Source of the DNA: Benincasa hispida
Taxonomy: Eukaryota > Streptophyta > Magnoliopsida > Cucurbitales > Cucurbitaceae
Reading direction: 5' to 3'
DNA: 64,000 bases
NCBI RefSeq assembly: GCF_009727055.1
Contig: NC_052350.1
Location: 36,426,795-36,490,794, forward strand
Under the pieces are notes generated by a model. That model was not told the DNA's origin. It made no database searches and saw nothing but the letters and a program-made list of their open reading frames with translations. Positions 1-11,509 of the stretch are shown here, one piece after another. Numbering within the stretch: the first letter of the stretch is position 1; each line of letters begins with the position of its first letter. Position numbers and translations under genes: made by a program.

Positions 1-739
1 TGGATAAATGAGTAAATTGATACCTTTGATAATTGAGTAAATCTAGGAAATTCAATTCTTCAGCAAGATCAATCTAGAATTTTGGTTTAATAATGGAGTA
101 AATTTAAATCTAGTTTTCAAATTGATACTTTTATGAATTTAATCTAGATTTTAATTGATAATTTTGTACATCTAAGTTTGAATTTGATTGATAACTTTTG
201 GTAATATTCACATGTTTATGTTACTTTAATTGTATTATTGTATACAATTATTAGGTGAATTTTGGTAAAGACTGTTTGGTGTTCTTCTTCAATTATTTTT
301 GTACAATAATATTATATATTATTGTGTTCTATATTTTAGATTGAATTTGTCAAAATAATGTGTTACCAAAGTAGCCTCTATTATCTGGATTAATTTAATT
401 CTAAAATATAAGATGCTCATATTCATTAATTTATGCGGATGATTATAGGCCCAAAGGAAGATAATTATTTAGCCAAGTTGTGGGTATGCATGTGGGAATA
501 AATATGTGATAATTATAAGTATTGCTCATATGAAAAATAGTTGGTGCAAAGAAATGTTATTTTTTTTACCAAATTTATTGTTAGTACTTTGATTAATACG
601 TTGATAGTACCATTTACAGTTGGTGTCTTTGCCCAAAGGCTAGACATCAATGTTGTACTAGGTATTTACCATATATGTGAAATTATTTTTTTATATTTTA
701 TTTTATGACATATTGTATTAATTGTGAGTATATACCTTA
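1..739. other. AT-rich leader-like DNA, no gene
   Basis: This is AT-rich sequence with no supported coding region. It lies directly upstream of the gag remnant of the copia element that follows, so it is probably that element's untranslated leader, possibly with the end of a 5' LTR. I find no primer-binding site (the usual TGGTATCAGAGC-type match) here, so the 5' boundary of the element cannot be placed and may lie outside the window. Confidence 0.4.
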
Positions 740-759
740 TTTGTTTGTTCCTTGTTTTA

Positions 760-1430
760 GTTTGTCTTACTCAAATATCTAGGAATTTGAGATCAATCCC
801 TAAGTTGAATGGATCGAACTTCAAGATTTGAAAGGAAAGCCTAGAGATACTTCTGGGGTGTATGGATCTTTCTTTGCATTAAAGACCGATAAACCTACTT
901 CTACTAAGGAACAACCAAATATAGCTAATATTGAGAAGTGGGAACGATACAAATCGCATGCGTCTAATAATCATTAGGCACTCCATTCTGGAGTCTTTTC
1001 GGGATTCTATCACGAAAAGCAAAAATGTCAATAAATTCCTTGCTCAAATTGAGAAATATTTTGCTAAAAATGAAAAAAATGGGAAGTAAGTAGTGTTTTG
1101 ACTACATCAACTTCCATGAGGTATAAGGACAATAGAAACATAAAGGAATACATTATGAACATGTTCAATATCGTAGGTAAACTAAAGGCACTTGATATCA
1201 AGATAAATAAAAATTTACTCGTACATCGTGATAAGAAGAGAAGAAAATCTATGAGTGCTGCAAAAGGATCATCACAGTAGAATAAGAAACATGCTATTGA
1301 AAATCCTTGTTTTTTCTACAAAAAGGAAGGTCACCTTAAGAATGATCGTCCCAAGTACGCCAATTGGCATGTAAAGAAGGGTAAACTTCTCTCTTTAGTT
1401 TGTTCTGAAATTAATTTAGCTTCTGTACCT
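760..1430 (+). pseudogene. copia gag remnant with broken zinc knuckle
   Basis: Translation in shifting frames gives an N-terminal LNGSNFK-type segment (the usual copia gag LNG.N...W opening), then RYKDNRNIKEYIMNMFNIVGKLKAL, typical of the gag (UBN2-like) domain. Stops and frame changes separate the parts. Around 1309-1350 the CCHC knuckle reads as CFFYKKEGHLKNDR. The first Cys and the His are present, but the second Cys is Tyr and the last Cys is Arg, so it could not bind zinc normally. Gag normally forms the virus-like particle. Confidence 0.7.
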
Positions 1431-1439
1431 ACATATACT

Positions 1440-2860
1440 TGATGCATACATTCTAGTGCTACTACTCACTTAAGTATATATATGGATGGTGGAGCCGATC
1501 GCCAAATAATGCTGGAAAATACATCTACGTAGGCGATAGAAAAGCAGTTCCAATTGAAGCTTTTGGAAATTTTAGATTATGTTTAAAAACTGGTTGTTAT
1601 TTGGATTTGAATGAGACTTCTGTTGTATCGTCATTTAGATGGAATTTTGTTTCTATTTCCAGTTTGGATAAATTTGGTTTTTCTTGTTCTTTTGGAAATA
1701 ATAAAGTTGTCTTTTTCAAAATTTCAAGCTTATTGGTACTGGTTCTTTAATTGATAATCTATATATGCTTGATTCTTTTGCTTCATTTAACAAGATCACA
1801 TTATCTAATTCATGTGGTACAAAGCATAAGTTAAATGTGAATTTCACTATTTTATGGCACAAGCGTTTAGGTTACATCTCTAAATAGAGAATTCAAAAAC
1901 TTGTGTCAGATGGAATTCTTGATTCCCTTGATTTAAGTAACTTTGAAGTTTGTGTGGAATGTATTAAGGGAAAACAGACAAACATAAGAAAATTAGGTGC
2001 CTACAGATGCTCAAACGTATTGGAACTAATATATACAGACAATTGTGGTCCATTCCCTATGGGTTCTTTGAATGGACAACCATATTTTATTATGTTCATA
2101 GACGAATATTCAAGATATGGATACCTATATTTAATTCATGAGAAGTCTCAATCTTTTGACGTTTTCAAGTCTTTCAAATCTCAAGTTGAACTTCAACTTT
2201 GAAAGAAAACTAAGGTTGTCAAGTCTGATTGTGGTGGTAAATACTATGGCAGATATGATGGATCAGGTGCATCTAGGGCCCTTCGCCAAATACCTAAAGG
2301 AATATGAAATCGTCATGCAATACACTATGCTTGGAAAACCCAACATGAATGGAGTGGTGGAAAGGTGAAATAAAATACTTAAGGATATGGTAAGAAGTAT
2401 GATAGTTATTCTGCATTACGAGAATCTCTCTAGGGTGAGCACCAAAGGCTGCAATATATACTTAATAGGGTACCTAGTAAAACAGTAGTTAAAACCCTTT
2501 TATGAACTGTGGACAAGAAAGAAGCCTAGTATTAAACATCTTCACATCTGGGGTTGTCCAGTTGAGGCTAGGCCTTACAGGCTCAAAGAAAGAAAACTGG
2601 ACTAAAGAACCATTAGCTTCTATTTTGTTGGGTATTCTGAGCACTCTCGAGGCTTCAAGTTTTATGATCCGACTTCTAGATCATTGTTTGAGACGTAAAA
2701 TGCCAGATTTCTTGAGGATGTTGAGTTTAGGCGGGGTGAATAACATAATAAAAGTTGTATTTGAAGAGGAATTAGTTTCTTTTCCTAATATGGTTATAAA
2801 AGATGTTCAAGCTCCAATTTTTTACTTCACTACTGAACCAATTATAGAATAAGACAATAT
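1440..2860 (+). pseudogene. copia protease/integrase remnant
   Basis: Around 1740-1900 a GAG-pre-integrase segment is visible (LYMLDSF, then LWHKRLGYIS). It is followed at 1903-2202 by the integrase zinc-binding and catalytic start (CVECIKGKQT, ELIYTDNCGPFP, FIMFIDEYSRYGYLYLI). A frameshift near 2200 moves the rest to another frame, where GKPNMNGVVER at about 2330-2367 carries the conserved NG.VER glutamate motif. The region to 2852 holds the integrase C-terminal part. The first catalytic Asp context is recognisable, but stops preclude a working protein. Confidence 0.75.
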
Positions 2861-3089
2861 TGAGATCCCGTTGTTGAACTTCTTGTTCAAACATAACAAA
2901 TTCAAGAAGCGCCACTAAGGAGATCTACTAGAGAAAGAAGAAATGCAATTCCATATGATTATATTGTGTATCTTCAAGAACAACGAGATGATATGAGTCT
3001 AATGGAACATGATCCAATCAACTTTCAATAAGCACTACAAAGTTCACTACAAAGTTTTAACTCTCAAAAGTATATAAATGCTAAGGAAG

Positions 3090-4640
3090 AAGAAATAAAA
3101 TCCATGAAAACAATGACGATTAGAAACTTGTCAACTTGCTATCAGAAATGAAACTCATGGGTTGTAAACGAATATTTAAAACTAAAAGGGATTCACATGG
3201 CAATATCGAAATATATAAGCTCACCTTATTGCAAAGGGTTTTAATTAAAAGGAAGACATTGATTACAAAGAGACTTTCTCTCTAGTTTCATTGAAAGACT
3301 CTTTTAAGGTAATCATGCTAATAGTAGCTCACTTTGATATAGAGCTACACTGGATGGATGTAAAAACCATGTTTCTCAATGGAAACATTGATGAGACGTT
3401 TTATATGGTGTAACCAGAAAACTTTGTGTCTCGTAATTCAAAGTGTATGATGTACAAATTAAAGAAATTCATCTATGGTCTCAAGTAAGCATTTTATCAA
3501 TGGTATCACAAATTCCATGAAGTAGTTACCTCATTTGGTATTGAGGTGAATATAGTGGAAGATTGTGTATATCACAAGTTCAGTAGGAGTAGATCAATCT
3601 TTTTGGTGTTATATGTCAATGATATACTTATAGCAAGTAATGATGAAGACTTATTACATGACACTAAGAGGTTTCTCAAAAAGAATTTTGAGATGAAGGA
3701 TTTTGGTGATGCTTATTTTGTATTAGAAATTGAAATATTGCAAGATCGTTCTCAAGGTATTTTGAGATTGTCACAAAAGAACTACATTGAAAATATTTTG
3801 AGTAGATTTGGCATGAAAAATTGTGTACTAAGAGATATCCCTGTCGCTAAAGGTGATAAATTTCATTTAGGTCAATGCCCCAAAACCATACCCGAGACTA
3901 AGGAGATGCAGAAGGTTCCCTATGCATCGGTTTTTGGAAGTCTAATATATGCTCAAGTATGCACGCATGTAGATGTTGTGTTTATAGTTGGAGTATCAGG
4001 CAAATATTTGAGCAACCTGGAGATGGATCATTGGAAAGCAGTCAAACAAGTTATGAAGTATTTATAGAGAATAAAAGAATATATGCTCACTTATTGGAGA
4101 TCAGATTTTTAGAGATCATTAAGTATTCTAATTCCAATTATGCTAGATGCCAAGACACTTTACGATCCACTTTAGGCTATATCTTCATCTTGGCTGGAAG
4201 AATTGTGTCTTAGAGAATTGTTAAACAAACACTTATGGCTGCCTCTACCATGGATGTGGAGTTTATAACATGTTATGATGAATCTAATCATGGAATATGT
4301 GTTGCAGAATTTGTTCACTAAGCCGCAGATAGTGGTTGGCATAGAAAGACCACAACCATAGATAGACCACTAAAGTTATTTTGTGACAATAAGTAGCAGC
4401 GATGTATTGCAATAACAACAGAAGTAATATGAAGTAAAAGCATATGGATGTAAAGTTTCTAGTTGTGAAAGAAAGAGTTTAGAATGGTCAAATTTCGATA
4501 GAACACATAGGAACAAACTCTATAGTGGTATATCTATTGAGTTATGTTTTATCACCTAATGTTTTTCATTAGCATGTTGCTCACATGGGTATTAGTCACT
4601 TTTCTGATTCCATGATTTAGTGGGAGTTTGTTATTAAGGA
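3090..4640 (+). pseudogene. copia reverse transcriptase/RNase H remnant
   Basis: The open stretch 3546-4067 contains the RT palm: SIFLVLYVNDILIASN, FEMKDFGDAYFVLEIEI, SQKNYIENILSRFGM. The catalytic box reads YVND at 3612-3623 where active elements have YVDD, so the first of the paired metal-binding aspartates is Asn. Upstream, 3150-3540 gives broken RT fingers. Downstream, 4067-4640 gives RNase H and tail fragments interrupted by stops. With the lost catalytic Asp and many stops this pol is inactive. Confidence 0.8.
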
Positions 4641-5050
4641 TATTCCTTGACTTCATTTTGTTGTTTTCTATATAGAATAAAGTTGATGGTTCATATTTTA
4701 TTATCTAAACTTGTTTATCATGCATGGGATTTAGCATAAAGTTTTAAAGAATGATCTCACTAAGAAATTTGGATTAGTTGGAAAAAAACATGATGTAGAT
4801 CACTTTGCATGTAATTTCCATGCTATCCATTCATACTTGATCTATATCATTAAATGTATTGGAATTGGTGATCAAGGAAGGTTTAGTTACAAGGGTATTG
4901 ACAAAAGTCGTTTTGATTCCATGTTGATACAAGAGATGGACAAGATTGAACTAAAGGAAAATTCTATTATTGAAATAACATGTTTATGCGTGCTTATGGT
5001 TTATGTAATTTAATTACATCAGGTATACAGACAAAGCCCAAGTGGGTGAT

Positions 5051-5914
5051 TGTTAGACCTATTTAAATAATAATACATTGAATTAAGTGAAATTTTAACA
5101 GATATGAAAAATGTTAAACTACTTACAAAATAACAAAAAAAAAAAAAAAAAAAACATTGATAGACACTAACAAACTTCTGTCAACCTCTATAAACCTCTA
5201 TCAGTGATAGACTTGTATTAGTTTCTATCACTGATAGTATCAATGATAGACTTCTATTAGTTTCTATCACTGGTAGACACTGATAGACTTCTACCAGCCT
5301 CTATCAATGATAGAATTCTATTGGTTTCTATCACTAATAGATATTGATATCTTCTATCAGCGTCTATCTGTGATGGATATTGATAAAAATGTCTATCAGA
5401 ACTATAATTAAATTTTTCTATTTGTGTAAATATTTTTCCTTACTTTTCTATTTTTGAAATCCCTCTATAGTTAAAGTATGGCCTATGTATCTGGATTAAT
5501 ATTTTATCATATTGGGTTATTTTATTCAATTGGACCCTATTATGTGATCCAATTAATTAAGGCCCTAGATTCCTAATTGAGTATAGACTCAATGGGTAAA
5601 AGCCCATTCCTAGTTAATTAGGGTTTAATGAAAATCATAATTGAACTAATCTATATAGAGGCCTTAGGGTTATGGTCCCCAATATACCAAAACAATACGT
5701 ATTCAGTCTTTATTGAATCCCATATGGAGAGAGATCCTACCAAGGACATTAAGAGTTTTGGTTGAGGAAGACAATAGTCATTGAAACTATAATCATCTTG
5801 AAGTTATCATTAATCTCTCAATTTAATTTAGTATGTTATTTATTCTTGAAAATTAATCATGAACAATCCCAGAGTTAATCTATTCAATATAGATTTAAAG
5901 TAATTCAGCTAACA
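5051..5914 (+). mobile_element. 3' LTR of the first copia element
   Basis: The LTR starts directly after a purine-rich CCCAAGTGGGTGAT tract, the expected plus-strand priming site. Its ends are the perfect inverted hexamers TGTTAG (5051-5056) and CTAACA (5909-5914), giving 864 bp with canonical TG...CA termini. A TCTATCA-rich minisatellite lies inside. The partner LTR is not in the window, so a target-site duplication cannot be tested. Confidence 0.65.
5155..5400. repeat. TCTATCA/TGATAGA minisatellite inside the LTR
   Basis: About 240 bp made of variants of CTCTATCA(C/G)TGATAGAC in both orientations, so each unit is nearly palindromic. Spacing varies from about 20 to 40 bp. It is preceded by a run of A (about 5133-5154). 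The array probably arose by slippage within the LTR. Its self-complementary units could form hairpins in the transcript, which is inference. Confidence 0.75.
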
Positions 5915-6358
5915 ATAACATTGGAGATAATATTGTAACGCTATGAATTTTGAAGACCCACCAATGTTGCTCAACACTATAAGGTGCTAGGTGTTAGGTT
6001 CACAAATAGATTGTGCGACACTTGTTCTCATCCATAAAAAAAGTCAATCAATTTAGAATCAATCATCGGTGGCACAATAAGTGTATCTTACAACCTCTAC
6101 CCCTATTTCAGAGAAAACAATCCTAGAAAATAAGATTAGAGGAAAAGGCTTTTCGTAAATGTTAGAAAGTGTGTTTGAGAAATGATTGTTATAGGCTAGA
6201 AAGCAATAAGGGACAACAATGTCTCAATAGTTCACAACTCTGGGTATGAATATATTAGAAATAGTTTTGCCCCATATAATATGTTGTAAGCATTTTTGTG
6301 ACTGTCACCCATGCATATGCAAAGTGGCGAGCGGTCACTTTCAATGACATATACAAGG
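5915..6358. other. Spacer between two retroelements, nothing recognised
   Basis: About 440 bp lying between the LTR end at 5914 and the family A LTR start at 6359. No open reading frame, terminal repeat or RNA gene is apparent. Confidence 0.4.
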
Positions 6359-8314
6359 TGTTCGGATTGATGTCCTAAATCTCATAGGTTCTATAGTTTG
6401 TAATTGTATTGTGCAAACATTTTATTTATTTAATAAAATCTAAGGTATTTTATTCCACATTTAATAGTATTAACCCGCAAAACCAATAAACAAACATCTA
6501 AGGATATCATCTGAAGCTATAACATGTATGATGAGACATACAGGTGGATTATGTTTAAGTGATAACTTGAATGGTCTGTAGTAGATAGATAAGACTAGAT
6601 ACCTTATCCTAGTGACATTACGAATATGACTTACTTTGTAGATATTACAATTGTTATCAAGTTTTACAAACGATCAGATCCTGGTCATTCATGTAGAGAC
6701 ATGTGAGTGGGGGTGTTTTATACAAATATGTTTTTTTTATAAGATTGGACCAAGAAATGATTAATCTCATTATATAACACCGTTAATAGTAGAGACTTAC
6801 ATTTCACCAGGATGACCATAGGTGACATGACTTGAATCCTGAGTGAGTTGTGAACTCTTGCCTATGAAGGCGGTCCTTTGATTTGCATGGGTGAGAGTGG
6901 CTAGTTCGCCAATTCAATATGCCTACCATTTTGGGAATTCGTCTGAGTTAAGAAGACAGCTACACAAGACGGAATTCATTCCTTCCCTAATGTTAGGGTA
7001 AGTAGATGAATTACTCCCTTAAGGGCTGATTTTGAGGCTTGAACAATGTGGCGCCACACCCTCTCTGGGCCCGAGAGGGATTTGGTCATAGTTGGACTAT
7101 GACTTATTGTTCATTACAGAGATCAATGGTACTTAAAGAGTTACACGTACTTACAGGGGCAAAATGGTAATATTGGTATAGTTGTACTTACGAATAATTT
7201 GTGAATGGTCATCATACTATTGACTTGTTATATCCAATGGACACAAAAATATATATGTAGTGCAAAGAGTGCAACTGTCGATCTTTAGTGGAGTGACCGA
7301 CAGTTAAGAAAAGTTGATTAATTTAATTAAAAAGGTTTAATTAATTGATCAAGTACCATTGAAGCTTCAAATTATAGATCCATAAGGTCCCTTCTATAGC
7401 TTAACTGGAATCATTGAGAATCAATTTAATTTTTTATTAATTTAAATTGTTCAAATTAATTATATATGATATAATTAATTTAATTTAATTATATATGATA
7501 TAATTAGTATAATGTATTTGATACATTATAAAATAAAGTCTATTTTGAAAGGAAATAAATATATGAATATGATTCAAATATTAATTGTATGGATTAGATT
7601 CATATAATTAAATTTAATATAAATTTGACTTATATTAAATTTCGTAAATGATTTATAAAATTCAAATTATAGGTTATATTGTATTTGATACAATATAAAA
7701 ACTATAATAACATATAGTTTAATATATACTATATGATAAGGTGGTTATCATATATATATTAAATAATTTATTAAATCAATTTTGAATTTAATTAAGGAGG
7801 AAGGTATAACTCCCTCCCCTTATTTCTCTCTTATCAAGAACGTGGGAGATTAGGAGGTTCTGATGATGATCGTCTTCTTCCCCCCAAAAAGAAACAGAGT
7901 GTTTGTAAGGTTTTGGGCTTTCCTAAGAATGCTCTCTAGAATTAATTCTCTTAAAATCATTCTTCTCCCTCACAACTAAATTAATACACAGAGTCCACAA
8001 ACTCCTGTGATTCTTAACTCTAAGGAGAATACAAAAAATTCTTTTGTAATGGTGTCCACATTGGGTATTTTTGTTTTCTTCTTCGTTGAGATCGAGTTTC
8101 AAGAGAAGAGTTCTTGATCATTGGAGAAGAATTCGTGAAGGCTTTGTGACTTCAAGGGTCAGTAAATCGAAATTATATTTTCTCTTATTTGTTTTATTTA
8201 AGCATATTGTAAAATTTTGTTAGAATGCATAATTTTTATTTCTGAATTTTAATTACTTTGAAATCGTAAATTGGGACCGATCCTCGCTTTCGCATCAGGC
8301 CTCACAGTCCTTCA
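6359..8314 (+). mobile_element. Family A long LTR (5' LTR of a truncated copia)
   Basis: This 1956-bp LTR starts TGTTCGGATTGATGTCC (first bases mutated from the family's TGTTGG) and ends CAGTCCTTCA. Three other copies in the window share these ends: 18771-21431 reversed, 52086-54183, and 56236-58182 reversed. The last is 1947 bp, supporting the length. A primer-binding site for initiator tRNA-Met follows immediately, so this acts as a 5' LTR. No matching 3' LTR in the same orientation is found downstream, so the element is truncated. Confidence 0.8.
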
Positions 8315-9650
8315 ATTGGTATCATAGCAGCATTTTTGGCTTCCAATTTTAAATTTCCAGAATTATTTTTCAGTTTATGGTGGATACTGTATTTTTTGAT
8401 GTGTTTCATGTTGATGAATGTTGGTTTTGCAATTGTGGATATTTCGGGATTGGTCTTTAGATTTACTGCTTTCTTTATAAATTAGTTTGTAAGTGCTCGG
8501 TGTTTTGGGCATATTTATGCAATTGAGTCTATATATTCATAGTCTGGGTCGATTGTGATTTGTTTAGACGAAATTCTGGAGAAAACAAGGCCCAAATCGG
8601 AGGAGATCGCCACTGTATAGTAGGCGACTGTACAACAGTGTTGCAACGTTGTGCTCTAGCGTTGCAATACTGCGAAGAGATGAACGAAAGAAATTTTCCA
8701 TAGTGTTGCAACACTAGCTCAGAGCATCGCAACGTTTCAAGACAGAAATTTAACGTAGTTCAGTTGTAGTTTGACCAGTTCGCGTGCAGTTTGTGGGTTC
8801 GAGCGGTTCATGGCTTGGTTCACTTGTTTTGGTCCGATTCAGTTACTTATTTATGTAATAGTTAGTTTTATAACTAATTAAATTAATATAAAAGTTATAT
8901 TAATTTAATTAATTATTTAGGAGTCCAACCTTGGTCCATTTATTGCACTTTAAATTATGCATTTGATGTATGGTTTATTTTTTTTTATATGTCATAATGT
9001 ATGGCATATAGTAAAATCCAACCAAGGATTATGCATTTTTTCATGCATCATAAATATTATAATTGTTATAATATAATTGCATGATTTATTTTATAGCATA
9101 CTCATGCATCATATCTTATAAATGTTATAATATATGTTTGCATCCATTAATAACATAGTCATGCATCATTTATATTATAAGGGTTATAATATATAGTTTG
9201 GATGTATGGATGTATGTATGTTATTAATACTTTCATGACTTTAAGTATATAAACGTTCTGCATGATTAAGTAATGAAAATTAAATTTGAGATTTCATGAA
9301 GCATGATACTACTTTAGGTAATTTTATAAATGTTATAATTTTACTAAGTACATCATTATATGCAATGTTTGACTTTAATTTATTTCATTTATTTTATAAT
9401 TGTTATAGTTAAATGAAACTAGAATTAAAATCAATAATAAAGAATTGCATGCAAACTTAGGTTAAAATCATTTTTTGAATAGTTTAAAATATGATTCACA
9501 TAGACCTAAGTTCACAGCATTTCTAATATGATTAGAACTAATTAATCTTTTTAATCAGTTTAATAGGATTAAATTGGTTTTAATAAAAGATTAAAGTTGT
9601 AGCAAATGTATCTATAAGGGACCTTTGTCTAAGGCTAGTTCTGTCTAAGA
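8315..9650 (+). mobile_element. Leader of family A element with tRNA-Met primer site
   Basis: Right after the LTR the sequence TTGGTATCATAGC (from about 8316) matches the plant initiator tRNA-Met primer-binding site with one change. The next 1.3 kb is non-coding, AT-rich and collinear with the reverse complement of 15720-18770, the leader of the minus-strand family A copy. The match ends abruptly near 9650, where RNase H codons of another element begin. The small ORF on the opposite strand at 8529-8732 falls in this leader and is not credible. Confidence 0.7.
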
Positions 9651-10035
9651 TGGAAAGCTAATTTACAGTCAATCACAAGATTATCAACTACAAAAGAAAA
9701 GTATATGGCACTAGTAGAAGCAATAAAAGAAGGATTGTGGTTAAAGGGCTTGATGGGAGACTTTGGTATAAATCAAATAGTAGTAAAGATCTACTATGAC
9801 AATCAAAGTGCTATTCATCTTTCAAAAAATTTACAATACTATTCCAGAACTAAACACATAGATATCAAGTACTATTTTGTAAGAGACAGGATAGAAAAAG
9901 GTGAAATCGAGGTGCTGAAAGTAAATATATCTCTGAAAATGTGGCTGACATGCTTACGAAGACAATCCCAAAGCTCAAGCTCCTCAAATGCTTAGAGCTA
10001 ATTGGCTTCGATTTTCCTTGCAAAGGATGAAACAA
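9650..10035 (+). pseudogene. copia RNase H 3' fragment
   Basis: Reading from about 9650 gives WKANLQSITRLSTTKEKYMA, then EAIKEGLWLKGLMGDFG, YYDNQSAIHLSKN and the basic tail RTKHIDIKYYFVRDRIEKGE. This is the standard C-terminal RNase H of copia polyproteins. A frameshift near 9935 precedes the KTIPKLKLLKCLELIGF tail. The start is cut exactly where the family A leader ends. Its closest visible relative is the family B RNase H at 24312-24767, to which it is only moderately similar. Confidence 0.8.
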
Positions 10036-10074
10036 AGTCAGATTTGGAAGGTGAAGGCTACATGCGTGAGATCA

Positions 10075-10470
10075 AGATGGAGATTTTTAGAAATTTGATC
10101 ACGAACGGTCATATTCTCTTAATGATAGTTTCTTAAACTAATTTTTGTAACAAATCTATTACATATGTAAATAGATCTCCACTATAAACATAAATTAGAG
10201 TGAGATTTCTGTAAAAGGAGAGTACTCATTTGTGTAAGTCTTCAAGAAGTGAAAGAATAATCCCTTTCTCGTGGACGTAGGCACCATTTGCTGAACCACG
10301 TATATCGGTATCTTCTTCTTCTTCTTCTTCTCCTCCATTTCATGTGTGTGCATGCTGAAGCTCTTCAATTTTTTCCCTTGAAAATCACCATAAACAGAGT
10401 TAAAGTCTAGAGAGAGGAAGAGAGAAAACCAGAGTGTAGAGAGAGAGATTTTTCGTTTTGACCAAATTAA
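10075..10470 (+). mobile_element. 3' LTR-like sequence following the RNase H fragment
   Basis: After the RNase H tail comes GATCAAGATGGAGATTTTTAG, a degenerate polypurine tract and LTR start. It is followed by sequence ending in a CGTGGACGTAGGCACC...GAACCACGTATAT block. Similar blocks occur in the family B LTRs here and in many short plant copia LTRs. The 3' limit is not clear. A short CTT microsatellite lies at about 10311-10331. Confidence 0.5.
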
Positions 10471-10554
10471 AAGGTAATTGTTTTTTAATTTAGTAAAGAA
10501 TTATCTCATCCACGCGGTGATTAAGTTGTTAGATATGGCTGCTCCAACTTTAGA
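10471..10554. other. Short junction of unknown origin
   Basis: Sequence between the copia 3' end on the plus strand and the minus-strand gag fragment. No feature is recognised. Confidence 0.3.
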
Positions 10555-11500
10555 GAGATGTGGCTGACTAAGTTGTATGTGTATATCGTTTCTTGTCCAA
10601 AAATAACTTAATCTTGTCTACAACAATAGTTGAAACGGCCCCACCAGTACCGACTCTGAGAGTCATCTCTCTAGCTACCAATTGTATCTAGGAATTAAAT
10701 CCCTGATAAGAAGAACATATGTGATTAGTAACTCCTAAATCAACTATTCAGAAAAAATCATCATTCTCTACTAAGCACATCTCTAAGATAAATAAACTAA
10801 ATTTTATTTTTTCTTAAGAGTTCTCCCTTTTCTAGAGAGTAGTGGGATCAACTCCACAATCCATATCATAAACTCCAAGTTTCATCTTAGAGGAGGATCC
10901 TCGTTGATTAACTTCATTAGATTTTGCAACAATTGCTTTCTCTATTTGTCCCTTGACATTCAACAACTGGAGTTCATCTAGGGAGCTGACATTACTGGTT
11001 TCATTGTCATCAACCCCATTTTGCTTGAATTGTGAGAACTTCTGCTCAAATAATTCTTGCATTGATTGCATGATCTGATGTGCAGTGACCATGCTCTCAA
11101 ATTTTTTGGCTATGCATCAGGTATGTTTGCCAAAATGTGAACCTTGGCCTTAGAATTAGCCTTTGTCCACAATTCGTATGCATTATGAACATTTTGTGTT
11201 GCATCAGGGGTTGGAACTCAAGAAAAATCCTCAATATGATAATGTTGAGTTCGTTAACCACGAAAAAATGTTTTAATTGAATATTTTCAAGTCATATAAT
11301 TAAAAATGGTCAAGTGACTAGAGGCAACTAACAGAAAATTACAGTTCGACATTTTTGCTGAAAAGAAACAAATTGATCTATATTATACATAACCTTAAAA
11401 CATCTAATCAATTCTAGCAAAAACTAAATGAACCCCATTTAACATCTAATTTTGAAATAAAACTTTGGTGATATATGAAAAAAGCCACCGAAGGGTAGGG
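10555..11500 (-). pseudogene. Second copy of family A gag (tandem fragment)
   Basis: This segment is a diverged duplicate of about 14446-15360. It includes a gag start at 11352 (MSNCNF, then NYMT*K) and the helical stretch HQIMQSMQELFEQKFSQFKQNGVDDNETSN at about 10980-11090, almost identical to the copy at 14820-14950. It ends inside the region equivalent to the start of protease. In-frame stops make it non-functional. Its upstream end abuts the RNase H tail of the neighbouring copy, with no LTR between them. Confidence 0.8.
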
Positions 11501-11509
11501 CATACATAC

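Larger units (their letters stand above)
740..5914 (+). mobile_element. Degenerate Ty1/copia retrotransposon, 5' end not resolved
   Basis: Remnants follow the copia order: gag with a damaged zinc knuckle, pre-integrase and integrase, reverse transcriptase, RNase H, a polypurine-like AAGTGGGTGAT, then a 3' LTR starting at 5051. Stop codons and frame changes break every domain, so the element is non-autonomous. Copia elements encode a particle protein and a polyprotein that copy RNA into DNA in cytoplasmic particles and integrate it in the nucleus. The 5' LTR is not recognised, so no LTR pair can be compared for age. Confidence 0.8.

Noticed and set aside
5155..5400. CRISPR-like array
   Set aside because: Repeat units are variable, palindromic and without unique spacers of constant length, and the context is a plant LTR.
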